Positions 56,601 through 64,000 of a stretch of DNA of 64,000 nt are shown here, one piece after another (the stretch's first letter is position 1; each line of letters starts with the position of its first letter). Source of the DNA: Druceiella hillmani (taxonomy: Eukaryota > Arthropoda > Insecta > Lepidoptera > Hepialidae); assembly GCA_039881145.1 (NCBI GenBank), contig JAYKKI010000090.1:7862501-7926500 (forward strand). The letters run 5' to 3'. Position numbers and translations under genes: made by a program. Below the pieces are notes generated by a model. It was not told the origin of the DNA. It searched no databases and saw nothing but the letters and a program-made list of their open reading frames with translations.

Positions 56601-57890
56601 AGGTAACATTCGTACAAGTTAATGTAATTTAGAAGTCGGGTTCTAGGTGAGACTAACCGGATGCTGTGAAGTTCCTTAGGGTTTAAACTAATAAATTCAC
56701 ATTTACGAATTTCAAGATTTTTTACATTGTAAATATTATTGATAAGAAAGCACTCGGAAAAAATACTGCGACTGTGGCCAATTAGAATATGAAATCAATT
56801 TATTTAGAAAGATAAGATTAACATAAAATTAAAATGTTGTCAATAGTTCAGTAGAAATATTCTATACCATTAAACGGCCATCGTCCATAAATGTCTACTG
56901 AATCCTCGTCGTGCAAGTTATACCGATGTTCGACAGGTTTTTTTAATAAAATTTACTATAACCACAAATTTGGTATGATTTATGACGCTTCTGGCCAATA
57001 TACTAGCGTAAGTTCTTTTAATGGTAAACGATTTTCCGAATTATGACAACTAAATATCGCCCATAATTTACAATATTCCTGTATCTGAATGTATGCTTGC
57101 TATATTCTTCTTAACATATGAACTGATGTGGAGGAAATTTAGTAAAAAGTTTACTTTTTATCCAAACATATGTCAAGTAGAATTCGCACTGAGAGGTGCG
57201 CATATACATACACATTTAGGTACGTAAAATATTAAGCATACGTAGTATTTCTGTTAAACTATTTAACAATATCATCTTATTTTATTCTTATATTAAAATC
57301 TTAGTATGACTTTCTCAAGCGTAAAAATATCGCAAATATCTAAAGATTCATAAAATGCGTAATCACCGCTATTGTTATATTAGAGAATGAGAACAGAATC
57401 TCGTAACTCAAAATGATTACTTATGACTAGTATTATTTAATTGTTAAGCTTAAATAAAATCAATATCTTTTTTTTATAATAAACTATCAAAATTATAAAG
57501 GTAGTTTTATGGTTTTCCCATGGATGGTGGCATTTATTTGCATAAATATTTCAAATTAAATAATCAATTAATATGCACATTATGGTATTTGCACTATTTT
57601 AACTGCCTCTTAAGCACTAAGGGTGCTTTTAAGGTGTCTGGGTGCATATTAAAGAAAAAAACTGCTTGGAGATCTAGAATTTTTAATTCGCGTTAAGAGT
57701 GGACTGATTTGCTAGATTTCTGTAATCTATTTATTATAGTTATTTATAATTATTGATTGTTGCTGTAAACTTTTGATTTTTTTCCGTTACGCACTTGCAT
57801 ATAAAATGACCGTGGCAAGTTGTTTCATAATAATTTTTCAATTTACGATATTAAATCCTAAAATTATAGGGGTGGAAATCATTTTACATT
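56601..57890. other. Gene-free AT-rich stretch
   Basis: No gene recognised. Confidence 0.5.
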
Positions 57891-57896
57891 TCAGTG

Positions 57897-57939
57897 AATT
57901 TTCTTTCAGACATAATGCTATTATGTCTGAAAGAAAATT
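57897..57939. repeat. 20-bp perfect stem, 3-nt loop hairpin
   Basis: AATTTTCTTTCAGACATAAT (57897-57916) and its exact complement (57920-57939) flank GCT. There is no mismatch. Confidence 0.95.
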
Positions 57940-58041
57940 TGGAGCCGCGAAATATTGGAAATATTTGAAAATTTTGCTATTTTTCCACCAATAATTCATA
58001 TAATAACTCTCGAGAAAGTGGATTGTCTGAAAGTTAAAGCA

Positions 58042-58078
58042 GATATATATAAATGTATATGTATATATGTGTATATAT

Positions 58079-58130
<52 letters not shown>
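58042..58130. repeat. (TA)n microsatellite
   Basis: TA tract with AAATGTATATG and AAATATA interruptions, purest at 58092-58130. Confidence 0.95.
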
Positions 58131-58133
<3 letters not shown>

Positions 58134-60035
58134 CATAAATATTTAAGCGTGGAAGAGAATTCGCCCATAATAGAGATTTTCGTTAGTATTTGATACGCGA
58201 AAAATCGAAAAAAGGTAAGTATCTAAATTTGCATGTCCAAAAAATTTAAAGCTTTTGTATTCTTTCTCTTTTTCTGTATAATATTTATATTGAATAGACT
58301 TTCAATTAAAACACTATTTATTTATTATAAGCATAGTGCATATGACAGACTCATTGCTACATGATCTATCTCTCCAGTCCAGTCGACAATAACAATTGGT
58401 GTTGAAATTTAGTCCGCCTGTAAGAGTCCGCCTGTAAGAGGCAGGACTTTTTCACTCGATCTTTCAAAATGCTTAAGGACGTAATTTTCTTAATCTCAGG
58501 ATCACGGTGAATCCAAATTTTTCTGCTTGGACATTGGAGGGTTTTTCGTAAGTGGTAGAAGTATATCTAGAAATAAGTAGGGTGAGTGAAGTTTCAGATC
58601 ATAGCCCAAGGCCGTGAACAGACAGATCTTTAAATTAATCACTGCCGACCCCAACTCTATTTGACGAACGGTTTTCAAGATGTTGACACACAAACGATGC
58701 GCCGATAATGAAATAACGCGCATAAATGATGTTCCAATGCCGGTAAGATTTCAGAGGTAATACGAAATTCAACACGCCCCGTAGTTCGGGGCTGTAAAAT
58801 GATTATCAGTCAGTTTAATAGTACATCTGGGCATTTTATATATTTCTTGTAATTTTGAATATTATTTTTAAAATATCGTGTTTAATTAGCTCAGTTTGCA
58901 ACTAATGTGAGTCTTTGAGTGGCACATGCTTGGTCTACATACACGACTTAAATAGAATATCTATAGAGAAAACTGTATATATTTCTTTAGTAAATAATTG
59001 AGACTATTCCTCTAAACCCAAATAGTACGTCATTGCGGAAATGTTGAAGAGGTTTTCTTCTATTCCCTTTTAATTCTTACATAATGGTATAATGACATCT
59101 TGCCAACGTTTTCTTAATATATAACATTAATGTCTCTTATTACATTAATGTCATATTATTTTAGTAACTAAATGAAACACATTGCATATAACAGGAAAAA
59201 CCTAATGCTAATATATTCACAACAACATAGTTTATTCCATATTAAAGTATAGATGAGCCCTTTCTCTCTCGTGAAGAAAAACTATGAAATTCCATAAAAT
59301 CACAATTCAAAGCTGAAGAAAAAAATACTTTCAGAATAGCATTTAATTATCCTTCCACTTTGTTCTACAGAACACTGAAAATTTTTAGTTTGCTATTATT
59401 TACATATATAGAATTCATCTCTCAAACAAAGGCATTATATTTCCATGATTGCTACGTTAATTCAAAGGTGATTAAAAAAAAATCGTTTCCATTAATCGAT
59501 ATTGATTACTGATACTACTAAGAGATATATCAATGATTTAATTTTGCTCCTTATAACCAGATATCGTTTGAGGCGTATAAATTTTCTATAGGTATTTTTT
59601 AGATTCTACTACCTTGATAATTAATATGTTATAAAGTAATACATAAAAAATTACAAATGAATACAGATTACATAAACTATAATAGATGTTGCGCGTATTA
59701 ATATAAAATTCTTTATTATGGTGAATCGTGTGTAAATAGCAGAACGCCATAAGAAAAACAAAATTCTCAATATTTTAAATGGGACAGAGTATATCAACGT
59801 AATGGTGACAACATAATTAAATTATTAAATTAAATTATGAAATAAAAATATTTTAAATAATAATTAATTTTTCATTGAAATTAATATTTTAGAATTAAAT
59901 TAAGTTTTAATGAAATAATAAATCTCAATTCTTTATTGTTATACAACAAAATAAATTCGCTATCTGTATAGAAAATTGACATTCACTGACCTTAACGGAA
60001 CAAAATGTTCTCGAAGTCCTTTGCTGCTCCACAAG
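58131..60035. other. Gene-free AT-rich stretch
   Basis: No gene recognised. AGTCCGCCTGTAAG is tandemly duplicated at about 58411-58438. Confidence 0.5.
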
Positions 60036-60140
60036 ATGGTCACCTGAAGATGATGATGCAAAATCTCGACTCAAAACAGGTCGTCGTTGATCCGCAGGAT
60101 AGTTCACGATGTGATTTAAATTGGAGAAAATATTTTAAAT
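60036..60140. repeat. CACCTGAAGATG-containing segment
   Basis: CACCTGAAGATG (60041-60052) followed by AAACAGGTCGTCGTTGATCC (60074-60093) parallels the layout at 37.6 kb. Opposed frames of 60-83 codons cross it, the plus one starting with an ATG at 60005, but neither shows a domain and both are better explained as repeat sequence. Confidence 0.35.
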
Positions 60141-61445
60141 GTGTCTTCCGAATAAAACAATCAGGACCAGTTTCATTATTTATTTTTATAATACACAACT
60201 CATTAATCTTCTTATACCCATATTTTAAAATAAGGTATAAAACTTTCTCGAACTAATGTTACATAGCACAATCCGATTTAAAATTGCAGAAAAAAATTTT
60301 ATTATTTAAAAAAGGAATGCAACAAAAATTCCTTCAAGAATATTCTTCATCTTACAAAAATTATTCCATATTTCAAAAAAATTCAATACAATGTTGTTGG
60401 CACTTAAACAATAAATAGCCATATAGAAGAAAACAATAACATTGGAACTATTAATCATTTGACAAAACGTCAAGTCGCAAATGTCATTCTTCACACAGGT
60501 GGCGATGAAATTAAGTTTAACAGATTTAATTGATATTTAAAATAAATTATTCTCATGCAATAATTAAAAAAAAATTAAATAAAATATCATTTTTAATTGT
60601 TACAATTTTCAACCATTCTTCTTATACATAAACATTAAGCAGAAAATTTTGTAAGAATATTAATTAATGCCTAACGTCGCCAACCACAGGATTAAATTCA
60701 ATTAATTTATAACTTTTATCTATGTTTCATATATTTAGTTGAAATGATATTGACTTATATATTTGAAGGGTAGTAATATTATGCATAGTAATATGAGTCA
60801 AAGTTCACACGATATGGAATTTTAGTTTTCTATGCAAAAACAAGACATACGGAAATAATGTCTTGGCATTATTATAAAATCCTGAAAATATATGCTGCAT
60901 CAGTTAATACGTTCGACTGATTTGTTATATACTTATAAAATAAGTGAAGTAACCATACATAAAAAAAATTATAGCAAAAAAAATTTAGTTTCTTGCTCAT
61001 AAACTAGAAGAAGTGTTGTCAAAACAGAGGTGCTTAAATTCCCATTTACCCCATTGTAATTATATATATGTGTAAATATATCTAAAGGTATTGAAAGAAG
61101 TAAAGTTGTATATATTTGATGATTCCTGATGATCCGTGCAAATTGGATTGGATGTATTCATTCAGCCAACAATAGATATGTTTATAATTTATTTTTTCAT
61201 AAACTAGGTATAAAAAATCTCAAATTAAATTGACACAGTATTCATTATAACAATTATGAGTTACCGTTTACGGAGCCGCAATACTAGTCAACATAATAAT
61301 ATTTTTAGGATGAGCTCATCCTTACACAATTCAAATCTAGTCTACACAACTGAAATCTGGTAGCAAGCAGTTTTTATCTCATCATATTCACAAGATAGGT
61401 GTAAGAAAAAAAATAAGACCATTTATTTTCACTGAAAGGCAACTT
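60141..61445. other. Gene-free AT-rich stretch
   Basis: No gene or repeat family recognised. Confidence 0.5.
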
Positions 61446-61663
61446 GTACTAGGTGTACTAGGTGTTTGCATTAGTCGCTACCTTTCACTAACAATGTACT
61501 AATGTACTATTAACAATGTACTAAGTGTTTGCATTAGTCGCTACCTTTTACTAACAATGTACTAATGTACTATTAACAATGTACTAGGTGTTTGCATTAG
61601 TCGCTACCTTTCACTAACAATGTACTAATGTACTAGGTGTTTGCATTAGTCGCAACCTTTCCT
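61446..61663. repeat. 63-bp tandem repeat, about 3.8 copies
   Basis: GTGTTTGCATTAGTCGC starts at 61462, 61525, 61588 and 61637. The first three periods are 63 bp and nearly identical. The last is 49 bp because GTACTATTAACAAT is missing. Within the unit GTACTA recurs several times, so the unit itself grew from a shorter word. No reading frame spans it. Confidence 0.95.
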
Positions 61664-63640
61664 CACGTGAACGCAGGTGGATTTAATGAGGATTATTTTT
61701 TGATTATTGTATTCTCAACAGACAAACTTATACATGTTTTAGCTTAGCACCATAAAACATTTAACATTAATTGCGAAGAAGTGTTCCGGAAGTCTCATTG
61801 AGTAGGTGAAAAATCTTGCCACATTTACCAAAAATCAACACCGGTAAAATTGTGATCAATGGTGTGTTTTTAAATATTAGAAAATACATATTCTAAGATT
61901 CTAGATGTACTTTGGAATAATTCGAACTAACTGATCTAGTGAACTAGATAATAATTAGTATCGAAATCTTAATTCACCATACTTCTTTTCCGTTACCTTT
62001 TGTATTGCATATTTCTTTAATTCATTTATTTCTTGTTCTTTTAAAGTTGTACATTTTTAACCTGCATCATTTTTATACTACAGGCAAATAAGTAAGCTCT
62101 GTTATATATTTTTTACACAGTTTGAACTTAAATATATTTTTGTCAAACAAATTTACTTACGAAATCGAGTGCAATCTGGATCTTACTGAAGATCGTCTAA
62201 GGAAATTATTTTATTTTCAAAATTTATGTGTCAGTTATAATTTCGACTTAAGGAAATTTTATCATATCTCCAAGTGGAGGTCCTGTTTAAACTGGATGGA
62301 GAGGCGTGGCTGACACAATCTACATATTTTCTTTATAACGTGTCAAGCAATAATAATAGTCCACCATACCTTATCTTCACATTTACAACTTTATATGCTC
62401 TCGAATTATATTCTGAACACTTGCCTCCAATTTTCCAAACGTTTTATGAGCATTTATTGACTGTATATGCTGCTTAATTTTTTTCTCTCCTAAATTAAAT
62501 TTCTTTCATCTCTTCCTTTAAATACGTACACATGGGTGAATATATGTATACGGGCTATTAGAAGGATTATGTAGCAAGCTGGTTTCTGTAAATTCTGGCT
62601 ATAAAATAAGATAATTTTAATAAACAAATATTTTTTGTATCTCATCTTATTAACGCAAGGGATACGCGTCCTGCAGTACACGCACACCGGGCACCGTGCC
62701 GTATTTTAATTGAGAAAATGTTGCAAGTTAATAATTTTTCGGTGTCCAAAAAATATCTATATATATCGGCGAAGAAAACAACGGATATCCTTTATTTCTT
62801 TATAAATATAAATTGTTTGTTGCCGAAATAATCTTAGATGATGAATATGTGGATAAATTCTTTAAAACAAAAGATAATCTTATAACATTAAATAAATTAA
62901 TAACATCCTCGTTATGATTTAAAACTCATTACGTTTGCACTACAAAAAAACCAAAGAAAATTGAAAAATTTCCATGAAGAAATAATGATCTCTATGCAAA
63001 GACAAAAACGTTACAGTGAATTATTAAGAAATTGTTTTTTATTTCATTTTTAATATAACAAAGCGAAATATTTACTTCCCTTTTTGATTTTAAAATAGAA
63101 CTTTGATACTGGCCATCATCAACTCGTAGAGGACCCGTCTTGGTTTTACCGGTATAGTACTTTTTATCGTGTTAATGTTTACTTCCTAATAAAATATTTT
63201 CCAAGTTCAACCTTATAAAAGCTGACATTTTGTTTTTTAAGTAATAATAAGGGTAAATGGATCAAGGAAGATTGTTTTTTCCAATCATTTCTAACCAAAG
63301 TACTTGCTTAATGTTTTTCGTAAACACATTAATTCTTTAACATGCTAAATTTTGAAGTAACAGTTCGTCCTATTTTATACTTAATCAAACATTAATATTT
63401 CAATACTACTTAATAACACAAAGTTGCAATAATATCATTAATCACTAAAGACTAATATTTTCCATATCTTTATATTTAAAATATTATAGGAGTTAATGGC
63501 GAAAAAAAGTTGTGATCTTCATTGGAAATGAAATGTAAGATACAGAAAATTTTTAATTTATTCTATTATTGAAAAGTTTCGAAAAATTTTACACCGAATT
63601 AAAATAAAATATTAATATGTTACTTTTTTTTATTTTTATA

Positions 63641-63642
<2 letters not shown>
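61664..63642. other. Gene-free AT-rich stretch
   Basis: No gene recognised. Frames of 63-67 codons at 62122-62477 and 62490-62687 lack any motif. Confidence 0.5.
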
Positions 63643-63690
<48 letters not shown>

Positions 63691-63696
63691 CATATT

Positions 63697-63732
<36 letters not shown>

Positions 63733-63755
63733 TGTATATATATATATATATATAT
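63643..63755. repeat. (TA)n microsatellite
   Basis: TA tract with CA, CATTT and CACACA interruptions. Confidence 0.95.
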
Positions 63756-64000
63756 TCCGTAAGTTTAGACGGGTTTCGTCTTAATATTAAAGTAGAATGA
63801 CGCGGAGCTTTAGAACGTAGTGCCTTTAGTCACTGAGATATGGTTAAAAATGAACCGGTCTTTAAGTCATGTAGAGAGTTCACTAAGTGCGTTCTTGTAA
63901 CGATTGAGATATTTAATGATTCATTGAGAAGGGAGAGTCTTTAATCTAGTTGGGTGGAAGCATTGAGAATGTAGATACAGGACACTATTAGGGGGATTTC
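63756..64000. other. Window edge, less AT-biased unassigned sequence
   Basis: The last 245 bp are noticeably richer in G than the preceding sequence (for example GAATGACGCGGAGC and GTTGGGTGGAAGCATTGAGA). It may be the start of a transposon or gene beyond the edge. I cannot assign it. Confidence 0.3.

Noticed and set aside
60005..60256. 83-codon ATG-started protein
   Set aside because: Its first half overlaps a motif repeated at 37.6 kb and its second half is Phe/Ile-rich AT sequence. An antisense frame crosses the same bases.

Overview
This window looks like nuclear DNA of an insect, most probably a moth or butterfly (Lepidoptera). It is strongly AT-rich, has no operons or long bacterial-type reading frames, and carries a dozen long (TA)n microsatellites. 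It also holds several decayed transposable elements whose sequence styles I recognise from Lepidoptera: a repeat ending in a GAACCTCCT...GAAGTCGGTTAA tail, a GACAGACGGACAGAC...TACGGAACCCTAAA repeat, a short Helitron-like element with a hairpin followed by CTAG|T, and non-LTR retrotransposons of the kind annotated as endonuclease-reverse transcriptase. The assignment is from memory of these families and was not searched.

I found no intact protein-coding gene, no rRNA and no functional tRNA. Most reading frames are chance openings in AT-rich DNA or translations of microsatellites. The window is best read as a gene desert or the inside of a very large intron.

Layout: 1-2,280 holds small tandem duplications, a 284-bp Helitron-like element (about 1006-1289) and a lepidopteran repeat (about 1650-2275). 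An ~800-bp (CA/CG)-rich array lies at 4357-5165. A minus-strand RTE-like LINE remnant with a large internal deletion lies at 5395-6490. A degenerate 197-bp tandem repeat lies at 7120-7470. Two diverged copies of one element, each with a PIF1-helicase C-terminus followed by 100-150-bp repeats, lie at 8790-9830 and 32390-33185. A GC-richer minus-strand R1/Jockey-type LINE remnant lies at 18105-19963, between a G-rich minisatellite and a (TA)n tract. A plus-strand LINE 3' end lies at 26768-27180. A 36.8/37.4-kb pair of related units differ in that only one carries a long (TA)n tract. A tRNA-derived SINE-like copy lies at about 48100-48300. A clean 63-bp tandem repeat lies at 61446-61663.

Between these lie long AT-rich stretches with nothing recognisable, apart from unusually perfect short palindromes (20.7, 28.3, 43.5, 53.6 and 57.9 kb) and three information-rich islands (40.6, 45.9 and 49.9 kb) that may be conserved non-coding elements. 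There is no gene network to describe. The content is a record of old transposon insertions, microsatellite growth and local duplications. I did not find a convincing new biological system.
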